DNA of 5,711 nt, from assembly GCA_937860165.1 (NCBI GenBank), contig CALMBE010000610.1:1-5711 (forward strand), in the 5' to 3' direction. The first letter of the stretch is position 1, and each line of letters opens with the position of its first letter. Origin of the DNA: an uncultured Planctomycetaceae bacterium. GTDB lineage: Bacteria > Planctomycetota > Planctomycetia > Pirellulales > Lacipirellulaceae. The notes under the pieces were generated by a model that was not told the origin of the DNA, made no database searches, and saw only the letters and a list, made by a program, of their open reading frames with translations. Of this stretch, positions 5,638 through 5,711 are shown piece by piece. The position numbers were made by a program, and so were the translations under genes.

Positions 5638-5711
5638 ATGACTATTCAAGCATCCTAGTGCTTTGTCACATCAGAATGTTGGGGTTCGAGTCGACACAAC
5701 CAACACCGCAA
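5638..5711. other. Window end without a recognised gene
   Basis: No coding frame on either strand has a plausible start and protein character here. Minus-strand ATGs are followed almost immediately by stops. No tRNA-like fold or repeat shared with the rest of the window was seen. Confidence 0.3.

Overview
The window looks like an accessory stretch of a bacterial chromosome, most likely from a planctomycete (Pirellulales-like). That assignment rests on three soft clues: a DRE-TIM aldolase of the type with a C-T-I-R-D-G-G active-site loop, a PEP-CTERM-like sorting tail, and abundant short palindromic and MITE-like repeats around solitary genes. None of these is diagnostic. Base composition is mixed: polX is GC-rich (35 of 60 bases in one hand-counted line) and the J-domain gene AT-rich (23 of 60 in one line).

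Layout. Positions 1-131 hold no recognisable gene. Next is a cytosolic trypsin-like serine peptidase (132-875, +). After a 130-base gap comes a small helical-protein gene broken by a frameshift (1009-1183, +); its reading frame ends exactly where a ~155-base MITE-like element begins (1183-1340). A membrane-anchored J-domain protein follows on the minus strand (1382-2119), then a second copy of the element in the same orientation (2215-2370). A GC palindrome (2431-2448) and an orphan PEP-CTERM-like tail (2475-2555, +) lie between that copy and the 3' end of the next gene.

The right half is better preserved. A DRE-TIM aldolase-family protein (2572-3555, -) and the bifunctional repair polymerase/exonuclease PolX (3766-5496, +) diverge from a 210-base intergenic region. 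That region is dominated by two inverted GC-rich hairpins (3658-3735). PolX ends stop-to-stop against a short minus-strand reading frame (5497-5634) that resembles the C-terminus of a small antitoxin-like protein but lacks a credible start.

The genes do not form one pathway. The left half reads as a graveyard shaped by repeat insertion, with two or three gene remnants and one probably imported gene between direct repeats. The right half is housekeeping (PolX) plus an aldolase homologue of unknown substrate. I see no convincing new multi-gene system. The best leads are the repeat-flanked J-domain gene, the aldolase that lacks the usual catalytic histidine, and the repeat/remnant junctions.
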